A stretch of DNA of 64,000 bases, taken from positions 23,067,033-23,131,032 of the forward strand of contig CM049309.1 of the NCBI GenBank assembly GCA_026874595.1. The letters are read 5' to 3'. Positions 1 to 9,728 of this stretch are shown piece by piece. The translations under genes were made by a program, and so were the position numbers. The notes beneath the pieces are model-generated. The model worked only from the letters and a program-made list of their open reading frames with translations. It did not search any database and was not told where the DNA came from. How positions within the stretch are numbered: the first letter of the stretch is position 1; the number at the start of each line of letters is the position of its first letter. Source of the stretch: Sipunculus nudus (lineage: Eukaryota; Annelida; Sipuncula; Golfingiida; Sipunculidae).

Positions 1-830
1 GGTGAATAAAATTAAGCATATACTGAAAACTCCAATGTGCAAAACTTTTTAATAGTGATTCAAGGAATATTCTTGTAGATGCCATGTTGTGGCATTATTT
101 TCTTTTAAATTCAGTTTAAACATTTATGATTTAAAAATAATAAAATATATTTGTATGCATAATATGACCCAATATGAGCTACACTCTGGATATATGATGA
201 TTGCAACTTTTGCAACAATTCTAATATTTTAACTTATAGTTTCAGTTTTTTTATTAAAAATTTATAAAACCTGTAAGTAAAAAAATGATTCAGATAAAAA
301 CTTCTTAATGGAAAAAGTGGATATGCTTAAAAAAATAGGATTATATTTAAACTTAAATGCATTATTCCCTTGAAAGTGAAATAAAGGTATTAGTCCATTC
401 TGTCCACTTGCCTGTCCATCTGTAAATTTTCATATGCATCACAGTATCTCAAAACTTTTACTGTTTTTCTTTAGACAGTCTTGTCAGAGTATTAGTTTGC
501 AATCATATATTTAGAACTTTACTATAACCAAGTAGGAGGGCCCCTTTCCTCTTAGCTTTTCATATTCTTATATAAATGAAAAACATTACAATAGAATATT
601 TCTACATCCACCTTCGTGCTGCCCTCACTTTTCCCTTCTCTGAACCCCATCCCAAAGTCAGCCTCAGTAAGCAAGAACAAGATGAATCATATATATTCAT
701 ACTTTAATATTTTGTATAACTATTCGTCCACAGGTACCTATGTACATGCCAGAAATTATGTCAATATTGTGTAATATGTAGACATAGTGGGCATCACAAT
801 AATGTACCTTGTCAAGACTAAAGAGATATT
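1..830. repeat. AT-rich sequence with a decayed dispersed repeat
   Basis: No gene seen. The first 300 or so bases resemble 58910-59350 in order and wording (for example TATATTTGTATGCAT, then AATTATATAT-like tracts, then TGATT-AAAAA), followed in both places by a pyrimidine-rich CCCTCACTTTTCCC-like patch. This suggests two old copies of one long AT-rich repeat. Similarity was judged by eye. Confidence 0.4.
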
Positions 831-955
831 GTGTCATACAGTCACAAATTCATAAATCACTTCATCAGCATAGTTAATCATAACATCATATCTGTCAAAT
901 TGAGAGCTTGCAGACTACCATACACTTTAGATCCTTCAACAAATAGCCTTATCTT

Positions 956-1859
956 TAGTGGTGGGTCGATCATCGAGTTTTATCGAAAGTCAGTCGGTTT
1001 GCTGCCACTTTCAAGCGCTCGATTACCAAAGGCAACTATCGATTTCATCATAATAATGATTGTATTCTTTCCAGAATGCCTTTATGTTATAGGCAAAATT
1101 TATTCTGCAATTTTTTACCACTTTCCGCGCTTCATATAAAGAGTCTGTGTTCCCAAAAAACTTCCATATGTAACTGAGTATGACACGGTATATAGATGCG
1201 AAGACGGAGGACTTATTTAACTTATTATTTGTGAACTCGCAGGGAGCTGCAGAATTAGCGGAAAGTTTTCTTACGAGATGTACATTGCAAAATATGGGCG
1301 GGAAGGCGTTAAAATACTCCATAAATTCTCCAGGTCTATGCCAAATTTGCGAGATTCTCTTAGAAGTAATCTATTCAACCGATGGCAAGTGCCGCTGTTT
1401 AGTCCGTCCTTTAAAAAAAATTTTGTTCGGGCTAACCCGGCCGGTCGAGTATTTGGATATCAGCTGGAATTTTTTTTCGACTAGTCTGCAATTTTTTTTT
1501 TTTTGGTATGATCTGCCCCAAGCGCACCTGGGCCTGTAAAATCTGCCTTCATTCGCTAGAAAAACAGCCCCTCTATAGGCCTAACATTCTTAGACGCTCT
1601 TATATTCCACAATGAAAGATATTACCCGTCGTTAAATTTGATCCTTAAATTAGTCTAATTGTCTTTATACGTGGAAGGATGGTCACACTCGTGCGCGAGA
1701 GGAGAATACCTGCCGGGGAAATGCATGTACAGTTTCACAGATAATTGCATATTTATTTGATAATTGCATATATTTGTCTGAACCGATTAATAATCGATCA
1801 TCAGTCAGTTTGCTCAAACCGATGATCGACTATGAAAAAGGAACCGACTCCCACCACTA
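956..1859. mobile_element. Non-autonomous hAT-type DNA transposon
   Basis: Begins TAGTGGTGGG (956-965) and ends with the exact complement CCCACCACTA (1850-1859), a typical hAT terminus. It is flanked by near-identical 8-bp direct repeats, CTTATCTT (948-955) and CTTATCAT (1860-1867), which fits the hAT 8-bp target duplication with T at position 2 and A at position 7. Subterminal CGATCATCG-type words occur at both ends. The 904-bp interior holds short open frames (119 aa at 1180-1539 plus and 99 aa at 1023-1322 minus). Neither shows a transposase signature, so the element is probably non-autonomous. Confidence 0.82.
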
Positions 1860-2128
1860 CTTATCATTATTCTACTACTGCTTATTACTGCTGTCATTAC
1901 ATTCATATTTGCTCAAATATATCACAATTTTCAACCCCTCCTAAATAAATAAAAAATAAACCACTATATTTGACTCTATTAATCCATCAGTCAGGTAATT
2001 TCATTTATCATTTACTCACATATTACATTACATTCCTTTATAATAGCCCAACATGTCCATGATATTCATAAGCTTTATCGACTCGATATAGTATCACATT
2101 GGAGAAACATTTATAGTCCAATCACGAT

Positions 2129-2159
2129 CAGCTGAGCGCCGTGACCCATGGGTCCCTTG
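2129..2159 (+). mobile_element. Family A element, 3' terminus
   Basis: CAGCTGAGC (2129-2137), the palindrome GACCCATGGGTC (2143-2154) and the end CTTG (2156-2159) followed by TTTT. The same end occurs at 2704-2734, 27143-27177 and, in altered form, 60384-60414. The CAGCTGAGC word is the complement of the family A 5' start, which marks a Helentron-like subterminal inverted repeat plus 3' hairpin. Confidence 0.75.
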
Positions 2160-2703
2160 TTTTAATGTTAAAAAAATTCTTTTTGTTGAGACTTGTACAA
2201 TTTTGATTTTTTTAAAGAAAAAATGTTCAGGAATTAAATCCTAATATTCCAGTATGGTAAAATATTAGGACCTAATTTTAGTGCTAACTGACGAGATTTA
2301 AGAAGATATAAATACTTGGTAGCATTTCATTCATATCTCTTAAACCTAGTTTTTAAAATTAGGAATATTGGTCAAACCTTGTGGGATTAATATTTAACTC
2401 ATATGGCCATAGATTTAACTTTTGAAAACCTAATTACCTTCACACAATATTTGTTTATGAAATGGAATTTTATATGACACTTACCGTAGGCCCATTTTTT
2501 CCCTTGGTGCATCACTTAATGGTTTCAGGCCAAAGGTTTCATTTATTACACAGTCCATATGCTTTAGCTCATGTCCATTATTCTATAATTTACAGAGTTT
2601 AATTTAACCTGGGCTATTTTCTCTTAGCTTTTCAAATGGTAATATACATGGAAAAACCATAAGAAATAAAAATATTTTGCAGTTACTAATATTTTCCAAA
2701 ATT
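2160..2703 (+). repeat. Dispersed repeat F, copy 1 (intact order)
   Basis: About 540 bp between two family A 3' ends. The same words in the same order occur at 36800-36905, 37330-37390 and 38846-38990 (TTTTTGTTGAG, AATCCTAATATT, GTGGGATTAAT, TTTGTTTATGAAAT, GTAGGCCCAT, TTATTACACAGT). In the downstream copy a family B element is inserted, so this copy shows the sequence before insertion. Confidence 0.7.
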
Positions 2704-3180
2704 CAGCTGAGCGACGTGACCCATGGGTCCCTTGTTTTCTTTTTTTTTGAGACCTTCAAATAAAGCCTCATATTGTAAGAGGGCAAAAATAGTAACCCCA
2801 TGACCTAGAATCTTCATACTTGACATTTAGGGAGGTCCATGAAAAGTCTTCATGGAAAATTGAAATTAGGTCTCTGTTACCCTTATTCTCTGAGCCATTT
2901 GGCTCATATGTCCCCCCCCCCCTCTAATAATTAAAATGTGATACAAAAGCTCCAGTATATGAATAACTATTGCATTGAATTCCATTATTCTTTGCATGCA
3001 TATTGATCATGGAGTGTTTCATTTGTTCCTGCAGACTGGTGGCTCTACCTGTATTTTTCAAATTTTTTACAAATTTTTTCTATATATGAGACCTTCAAAT
3101 GAAGTGGTCATCTGTCCAAATGCTCCACTGAAACCCATTGGCCAATGAGGCCACAGTGTTAATGACTGTTTACCTATTTC
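2704..3180 (+). mobile_element. Family A 3' end followed by a family A core module, just upstream of AOPEP
   Basis: A second A-type terminus (GACCCATGGGTC at 2718-2729, CTTG at 2731-2734), then a decayed core module: GAGACCTTCAAAT, GACCTAGAATCTTCAT, GGAGGTCCATGAAAAGTC, a poly-C tract at about 2911-2922, ATTGATCATGGAGTG and CTGCAGACTGGTGG. It ends about 190 bp before the AOPEP start codon, so the upstream flank of the gene is largely transposon-derived. Confidence 0.7.
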
Positions 3181-3370
3181 TACAATCATTTGTCTTTTGC
3201 GACTGTCAAAAATTAGAAACGCGAACAAAAAGCCAACCACAGTTTTAGACTTAACTGTGTTCTTATAACAAATTCATTGTAAAGAAACTCGCAGGTTGTT
3301 GCACCAGAACCATGATGGAAAGTTTACATATATATGCACTAACAAGATGATTACATTCCTAGGGTTGAGA
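3181..3370 (+). other. Presumed 5' flank or UTR of AOPEP
   Basis: Short gap between the family A relic and the start ATG. The reading frame of exon 1 is open back to 3296. No TATA box or CpG island is evident. Potential acceptors CTCGCAG (3294) and TTCCTAG (3362) mean the true transcription start may be farther upstream in an untranslated exon not identified here. Confidence 0.3.
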
Positions 3371-4413
3371 ATGTTGGAGAGTTCGGAGCGAGACCTGCCA
3401 CTCATGGCCAACAGTCACCAGATCATGGTGTGGCACTACGTCCTTGACCTGCGGTGTGATTTGGAAGCTTGCTGTCTGGAGGGAACCATCACACTGTTTT
3501 TGGTTCCTGTCCCCTGGCAACAGAGAGTCTTCAGTGTTCAAGATTACCAGAAGCTGTTGAAACAATACCGGCTAGATGAAAGCACAACAGAAACCACAGT
3601 ACCTGAACATACAGCTTTGTCTGTAAAATCAGGTGGCTGTAGCTGTCATCATGAAAATCTGACAGACACAAAGAGCTTGAATAATCCGTCAGCATTCCAG
3701 GAAGTTTTAAAAGAGCACTCTTATGTAGCTGACAAAAAGGAACTTTACTGTACCAGTGACCAATTTTCAATGAAAGGAAACCTCCAATATATCAATGAAA
3801 TAGCACAACTCAAACAACCAGAGAACGGTGATTTCAAGACAGTTAGTGATGTGTGTGAATGTCAGAAGAGGGACTCATTAAAAAATAAAGACATTTGTGA
3901 TAGTAACACAGAAAAAGGTTTTATTGATGGTCTACATGAAAAATGTGTTAAAAATAATCAGAATTATTACACTGAGAATGAGAAAAGCCATACAGCTGCA
4001 TCATCATCAGTCTCTAATACATCAGTGACTACCGGTAGTAGTGTTTCATGTGGTGAAGATCTCAGTGATGTGATTACCTCTGGTCAGACTCCCGGGGATG
4101 CTGCCTCGTTCTGTGTCATCCTTGATGCTCACTCTCTGGATGTAGAAGCTGTGGAGGAGCTGCTGCTGACTCAGAAGGAGGCTGAAGAACTGCAGCAGTT
4201 CTGTGGGTCAGACTGTCAGCATCTGAAACAGACCCTAGTTAACTGTTCCAGGTGCCCAGGGCAGGAGCTAAAACATGAGGTGGAGAAATGGTGTATCCGG
4301 ATCTCCAAACCAAACGTGATGCAAGCTCAATACTTCCCATCAGTCATCAGGATCAAGTACAAGACCAGGCGTGATGGAAAGTCAATACGTTGGACAGTTG
4401 ACCAGGCTGGCAG
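3371..4413 (+). CDS. AOPEP: Aminopeptidase O, coding exon 1 (N-terminal domain)
   Basis: First recognisable coding exon of AOPEP, an M1-family zinc aminopeptidase that removes N-terminal residues from peptides. The start is placed at the ATG at 3371 because the protein then opens with a short leader followed by DLPLMAN, then HYVLDL and LEGTI, as I recall for vertebrate AOPEP. An in-frame ATG at 3347 is a possible alternative start. Residues about 60-250 are a polar linker rich in Ser, Thr, Asn, Lys and Cys. It is longer than in human as I recall it and is probably disordered. Conserved sequence resumes at about residue 255 and ends with IRIKYKTRRDGKSIRWTVDQAGR. The donor CAG/GTAATG leaves phase 2. 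AG sites at 3293-3294 and 3361-3362 could be acceptors for an upstream untranslated exon. Family identity is strong; the exact start is moderate. Confidence 0.9.
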
Positions 4414-4790
4414 GTAATGCAATGTTAAAAAATTTAGTTATCATCATATGAATGAAATACATTGCTTCGTTTTCAATATAATTTTTACATGAATTTTGAA
4501 TATGTATTTTTATTGCAAATCGTGATCTACCCCCAAATAAGGTGATTTTCAAAATGGACTTGGGTTAAATCTATACGGTATGAACTCTTTGTAATTGTGC
4601 ATTATGAAAAAAATGTATTTCTAGTAAATGGTAGAAACTTTGAAGTAAAATTAATGTAGTTGTTTCATGCACACAAAAATATACAAAATGTTCAACTGCA
4701 GGTAACAAGACCCACCAGCCAAACTGAATCCCTGTTACAAGTAAGTGTGAAGATATAAAGTTTATTGTTCTTCATAATCGTTTTTTTCAG
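4414..4790 (+). other. AOPEP: AOPEP intron 1
   Basis: Begins GTAATG and ends TTTTTTTCAG. AT-rich, 377 bp, with no further feature seen. Confidence 0.8.
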
Positions 4791-4954
4791 GCCCTGCATG
4801 TTTTCTGCAGCAATGTGGGTGAACAACCGAGCCATGTTTCCAGGGATGGAGTTTGGATGTCTGTCAACATGGCAGGCTTTTATCAGTCCTCCAGAGGGAG
4901 CCACTGTCCTCATGAGTGGCGACCAAAATGAACAGGTTACACAGCTCAGTACAG
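4791..4954 (+). CDS. AOPEP: AOPEP coding exon 2
   Basis: Acceptor TTTTTTTCAG is followed by coding sequence that completes the split Arg codon of exon 1 (phase 2), then reads PCMFSAAMWVNNRAMFPGMEFGCLSTWQAF and on to VLMSGDQNEQVTQLST. The NNRA(M/L)FP block and the STWQA block are typical of the M1 N-terminal beta-sandwich domain before the catalytic domain, and they align with human AOPEP as I recall it. The donor is ACAG/GTTCAT, phase 1. A weaker in-frame GT lies inside the exon at 4936. Residues 348-403. Confidence 0.9.
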
Positions 4955-6357
4955 GTTCATTTTTATTTTGAATATTTTGTATATTATTGACATCTAGCAG
5001 TGTTTTCTATAGCCCTCCATGTTAGATCTATTTATTTTTATGCTGGCTGATTTTTTTAAGTGCACAGAAAAATCTACAAGTCTTGCCTGCTGGGCCTGCA
5101 CACCTACTGATTTTAGCATGCAAAGCAAAAGATTTTGCCAAATATTCCCCTCACTTCTAGTTCTGAATTTCTGTTAACATCTTGAATGAAGAACACAGGC
5201 TGTGTAATCAGCAAAATTTTTGCTGTTTCATCATTGCATCCACTGAAATTTTTTCCTGGTTAAATTTCAGTTGCAAAACTTGACATTATCAAGAAATTTT
5301 GCAATTGATTATTCCTGCAGGCTTTTGAAAAAAAAACTGGCCAGCAGGACCCAAAGGTCTGCTGAACCTTCCGACAAATCTGTAGATGAGAAGCCAGCTA
5401 AAAGTGAGTCTTAATCACTGTCAGCAGAAGTTTATTTAAAAAGATGCTTTTAGTCTCATACATGAAAGTGTATGAGTATTTTTAAAGAACTTCTGATTGA
5501 AAATGGTTTTGATGCATTGTTGGTTGCAAAAGAAAAATCTGCATTCTAATGAATGCTAGCTAGCTAGCTTTGGCCATTCACTTTTTGACCCATATTCCCA
5601 GGTTGATTGGTGCATAAGTGATTTTGACATTTCTGGATCCAGATCATGTGCTGCTTCCACACCAAAATCAAATCAGTTCTTCATAGGTCCATCCTTTGAA
5701 TGCCCTTAAAATTTGATTATGTGATTATGTTCATGATTGCATGCCTCTATGACAAGCACCAACAAATTATATCAAGATCAGATAATATCCCTCTTTAACT
5801 TTGGCTTTAATTTTTTTCCTGATATGTATACTTCTATTTGTGGTTCATACTTGACTGGCTGAATCTCTGCTGTGCCATGCTTGTCTGACTTAACAACTGG
5901 CTGGCTTGGCTGAATATCCCAAATAATAATATAATACCAGTTGGAGCAGGTTGTGTGAAAAACACTTCATCAGCACCAGTTTTGTAATAGTTACAACTAT
6001 AAAACCAACTGAAGTGTAACAAATTAAAGAAAAATGTATACCAGCAGCAATTTAGGTAGCTTTGATTTGAGTGCAGGATGATACTCGTGCTGCAGGACAA
6101 CTGGACAGTTATTGAATTTTATATATAAAAATCAGTTATATTCTGTATTAGCCATGTTGTTGCAGATGATTTGTACAAAAAGAAGCGTAAATAAGTGTGT
6201 TTCCACTTTATTTATAAATATCAGTTTGAAATGTGTTATTGATATATAGTCTTAAAAGAATAGACTTTACAACAAAGTAATGAGATATTTATTGATCTTT
6301 CTAATGTTTTGTTTATCGTTGTGAATGATTCTATATTTTCTTTTTTTATCCTACCAG
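4955..6357 (+). other. AOPEP: AOPEP intron 2
   Basis: GT...AG intron of 1.4 kb, AT-rich. A CTAGCTAGCTAG run lies near 5557. Nothing else is recognised; short open frames here lack supporting features. Confidence 0.75.
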
Positions 6358-6481
6358 GGGGCAGCACATTTTACTATGAATGTTACACTCCTCTTCCGTG
6401 TTTCACCCTGGCATTGGCTGTCGGTTATTGGCAGCATACAGAAATAAGCTCAGGTGTACAAAATACTGACCCTGCAGCCAG
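6358..6481 (+). CDS. AOPEP: AOPEP coding exon 3
   Basis: Acceptor CTACCAG is followed by phase-1 coding sequence GSTFYYECYTPLPCFTLALAVGYWQ. This corresponds to the YYYVTMPMPASTFTIAVGCW-like strand segment of the AOPEP N-terminal domain. The donor is taken as CCAG/GTGAGA after 6481. It matches the consensus well and leaves phase 2, which fits the next exon. An earlier GT at 6454 would leave phase 1 and break the frame. Residues 403-444. Confidence 0.87.
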
Positions 6482-6808
6482 GTGAGATATTAAATAAAAT
6501 AGTTTATTCCAGGTACAATATTGAGAGTCACTTATTTTTGTATGGTAAAATCTTGTACCTTGATGTAACATTCATGAAGTTCATGAAAGTTGTTCTCAAT
6601 ATAAAATTGAAGGGTCAAGCTTTCATGCTCTTGAGTTAGTCTCGTTTTTCCTCTTTGAAGTCAAGGTAGGTTTTTGTTATACCAGAACAATTAATTTTGT
6701 CTGGAAATTTGAAGCTTTTAATTTTAGTTTGCAAAAGGTCTATTTCTTATTAAGCAAGTCAATGTTTAAAAATCCCTCAGGCATATAGGTATGAAGTACT
6801 TAGAAGTT

Positions 6809-6914
6809 ACAGTGGAACCTGTCTGAAAGACAACCATTTTCAGAAAGACCACCTGTGAATTAAGGCCACTTTTATTCAGTCCCAAGGGTAGCCTTATTGC
6901 ACAGGTTTCACTGT
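6809..6914. mobile_element. Short TIR element (ACAGTGGAACCTGT family), copy 1
   Basis: Starts ACAGTGGAACCTGT and ends ACAGGTTTCACTGT, its complement with one mismatch. The interior AAGACCACCTGTGAATTAAG and CAGTCCCAAGGGTAG is shared with copies at 22262-22433 and 45571-45655. MITE-like. The 5' end abuts TA as in Tc1/mariner targets, but the superfamily is unassigned. Confidence 0.65.
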
Positions 6915-6954
6915 GTCAACTTCAGACATGGGGTAATAACTTGTCATATATGTC

Positions 6955-7090
6955 ACTGATTATGATTACTTTAAAATTAAATGATTACGATTACAATTAC
7001 AATGACCAAAATATGTTCATGTAATACTACTACAATTACTTTATGATTACTTCAAAAAGTTATCATGATTACAGCCACTATTACAAACCT
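6955..7090. repeat. ATTAC-rich dispersed repeat, copy 1
   Basis: Runs of GATTACGATTACAATTAC and related words with an interrupted inverted character. A related stretch is at about 11700-11830 (GTAATTGATTACAATTACAG). Probably one decayed repeat family; boundaries are not defined. Confidence 0.4.
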
Positions 7091-8040
7091 TAATATTGTC
7101 AAAAGGCAACACAAGAATTGTTTACTTTAACCTTAATTCAAATGCATCAGAGAAAAGAAAACTTTTGCAAAACATTCACACAGTAGTTAGTCTTATCAAG
7201 GTATGAAATAGATAAAATAGTCTGAAGTAAAACTAGAAATGTCATATCAAATCAAATGCATACTGCACTTTATATACATATAAAGTCTCTCCAATTTACA
7301 TTTGTGAGGTAACAGCCCTCAGGGTGGAAAGCTTTGCCAGCTACACCTAACATTCTTACCACCGGAGCTAATTTAACTGGAACAGTGAACAATATTTATA
7401 GTGAATGGTTACATAACTCAGTTGGCCTGCTCAGGCATTGGCTTAGCTTTTCTCAGGGCCTGTGGAGTTGTTTTGTCCACATGTGTTGATTTGCTAATGA
7501 GGGGGATGCTTAGCTGTGTTGCTTTGCTGTAGAGACCTGCACTGGCAAGAACAAGGAGTGCAGAGTCTGCAGCCTGCCCTGACCCAGGGGTCTTGCGGGT
7601 TGACTTTTTTGTGATTTTGTGCGGCCGGTCAAGAAAATTTTACTATGGGCAGGCGATATGATTTTTTAATGTAATTTTCTGCTGGCCAATAATTGGTTGT
7701 AGTACTAACAGTGAGATGTTACATACATTAAATTAACATTTTTGTCCAAAATGTCATGCCCATGTCTGTTCAGTTCCTTTGACTATTTAATTTTCTGGAG
7801 AGAGTTTACTGTATATATAGTATTTAACTGGTGAAATCTAAATTCTCTGATTTTTAGACAGATTTGTTTGCAGTCACCAGTGGACATGATGTTGTACAAA
7901 TATTACTCACCATATAGGTGCATGTTTAGAGTGTTCAGTACTGTAGGCCTATATTTGTGGCCAGTCTCGCATATTATTCAAGTTATTAGTTTTCCGTGAG
8001 AGTGACTAATGTATTGAATTATTACGTGTACATTTGACAG

Positions 8041-8277
8041 ACAGCCTACAGTGACCTGTCAGCAAAGCCCAGCATGCTTGGTGACCTACTCTTCACAGTC
8101 AGTGCTGCCATGCCGGGTCTGGGCACCTGACACCATCTTGCCCAGGGCTGTAGCTGAGTTCAAAGACTACTTCAGCAACTGTTCCACCGCTGTGGCTGAT
8201 CTACTGGGAGCCCATCCCCACGAGAGGGTGGACATTCTAATATACCCACCATGTAGTCAGGACATGGCCCTGTCCAA
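8041..8277 (+). CDS. AOPEP: AOPEP coding exon 4 (start of catalytic domain)
   Basis: Acceptor TTTGACAG is followed by phase-2 coding sequence with VTYSSQSVLPCRVWAPDTILPRA, then LLGAHPHERVDILIYPPCSQDMALSN. The LGAHP..R(L/V)D(V/I)LI block is typical of AOPEP. The segment at the 3' end occupies the place of the GAMEN exopeptidase motif of other M1 enzymes, which AOPEP carries in altered form. The functional donor is AA/GTGAGT with the exon ending at 8277; reading on gives AAG then an in-frame TGA at 8279-8281. The last coding bases and this donor are the first unit of a 47-bp tandem array running to about 9150. Residues 444-523. Confidence 0.9.
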
Positions 8278-9150
8278 GTGAGTAATATATACCTACAAGA
8301 CCAGTCCAAGTGAGAACCATATACCGGTACCCACTGTGTAGTCAGGACATGGCCCTGTCCAAGTGAGTACCACATACCCACTGTGTAGTCAGGACATGGC
8401 CCTGTCCAAGTGAGTACCACATACCCACTGTGAAGTCAGGACATGGCCCTGTCCAAGTGAGTACCACATACCCACTGTGTTGTCAGGACATGGCCCTGTC
8501 CAAGTGAGTACCACATACCCACTGTGTAGTCAGGACATGGCCCTGTCCAAGTGAGTACCACATACCCACTGTGTAGTCAGGACAAGGCCCTGTCCAAGTG
8601 AGTACCACATACCCACTGTGTTGTCAGGACAAGGCCCTGTCAAAGTGAGTACCACAAACCAACTGTGTTGTCAGGACATGGCCCTGTCCAAGTGAGTACC
8701 ACGTACCCACTGTGTAGTCAGGACATGGCCCTGTCAATGTAATAACATCATACCCACTGTGTTGTCAGGACATGGCCCTGTCCAAGTGAGTACCACATAC
8801 CCACTGTGTAGTCAGGACAAGGCCCTGTCCAGGTGAGTATTATATACCCACTGCATAGTCAGGACATGGCCCTGTTCAAGTGAGTACCACATACCCACTG
8901 TGTTGTCAGGACATGGCCCTGTCCAAGTGAGTACCACATACCCACTTTGTTGTCAGGACAAGGCCCTGTCCAAGTGAGTACCACATACCCACTGTGAAGT
9001 CAGGACATGGCCCTGTCCAAATGAGTACTACCCTACCGCAAAGTGAGGACAAGGCCCTGTCCAGGTGAGTACCATATATCCACAGTGTATTTAAGTCATG
9101 GCCCTGTCCAAGTGAGTATCACATACCCAGCATGTAGTCAGGACATGTAT
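8250..9150 (+). repeat. 47-bp minisatellite duplicating the exon 4 donor, about 18 copies
   Basis: The unit runs GTAGTCAGGACATGGCCCTG, TCCAAGTGAGTACCACATAC, CCACTGT (47 bp; for example 8341 to 8388). The first unit is coding: it is the last part of exon 4 plus its donor. Most later copies keep CC-AAGTGAGTA, a good donor. Variants include CAAAGTGAG, CAATGTAAT, CAGGTGAGT and CAAATGAGT. The unit length is not a multiple of three, and the first unit already carries an in-frame TGA at its donor. Confidence 0.95.
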
Positions 9151-9541
9151 ATTTTATGCAGTTTTTTAACAGAATGGAACCTGTCCTATTCCCAATAAGA
9201 TTAAATCAACTGGCTCCTACCAAAAGGTATTCAGTGGCCACAGAGTCATCATGAATTTTCCAGGTAAATCCTGATTGATCGGAAATGATGATGTATGCTC
9301 ATCCAAAGAATTCATATTATCACAATAAACTATTCTAATTTTGTCAAATATAAAAAAGACAGGACACAAAAGAGTGAACAGCATTAAAAGTTTAAAATCC
9401 TTGACATTTCATAGTAATATAGATGGTCCATAAAATAATCAATTAATATTATAATCAACCATCTGTCATTATATTTATCTTCCAGTCATTAAATATGATT
9501 TTACAACTGATTCCTACCACTTGTTGACTGAACTTTTGCAG
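9151..9541 (+). other. AOPEP: Remainder of AOPEP intron 4
   Basis: Intron 4 spans 8278-9541. After the minisatellite, this 390-bp AT-rich part leads to the TTTTGCAG acceptor. It contains ATCAATTAATATTATAATC-type sequence that recurs loosely near 23100. Nothing further is recognised. Confidence 0.7.
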
Positions 9542-9728
9542 CCCCAGCCTGCTCTTCCTGTCACAGTCGCTGCTGGCAGGTGATGGCAGCATGCGGATAC
9601 GTCTGGGTCATGAACTCAGTCACTGGTGGTTTGGCCTTTTGATTGGTGCACATGACTGGACAGAGGAGTGGCTCAGTGAAGGCTTTGCCACGTTTGTTGA
9701 AGACTCCATACACGCCAGAGCAATGAAG
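9542..9728 (+). CDS. AOPEP: AOPEP coding exon 5 (zinc-binding catalytic exon)
   Basis: Acceptor TTTTGCAG is followed by a phase-completing C (Asn), then PSLLFLSQSLLAGDGSMRIR. HELSH (9609-9623, residues 546-550) is the HEXXH zinc motif. After WWFGLLIGAHDWTEEWLS comes the third zinc ligand, Glu569 (codon 9678-9680), giving the M1 spacing HEXXH-18-E. All zinc ligands and the catalytic Glu547 are intact, so an active enzyme is expected. The exon ends in phase 0 at AAG/GTTTGT. The closest family relatives are aminopeptidase B, leukotriene A4 hydrolase and AOPEP; the flanking blocks favour AOPEP. Confidence 0.95.

Larger units (their letters stand above)
6482..8040 (+). other. AOPEP: AOPEP intron 3
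   Basis: GT...AG intron of 1.56 kb. It holds a small inverted-terminal-repeat element (6809-6914) and an ATTAC-rich stretch (about 6955-7090) whose GATTACAATTAC words recur at 11700-11830. The rest is unrecognised. Confidence 0.75.

Noticed and set aside
1180-1539. 119-codon frame as a hAT transposase
   Set aside because: No hAT dimerisation or DDE-region motif seen; too short and overlapped by an opposite-strand frame.
8051-8281. Exon 4 reading on past the donor as a longer exon
   Set aside because: The frame meets TGA immediately after the donor, and exon 5 requires phase 2 from position 8277.
8250-9150. CRISPR-like array
   Set aside because: Units are contiguous tandem repeats without unique spacers, in a eukaryotic intron.
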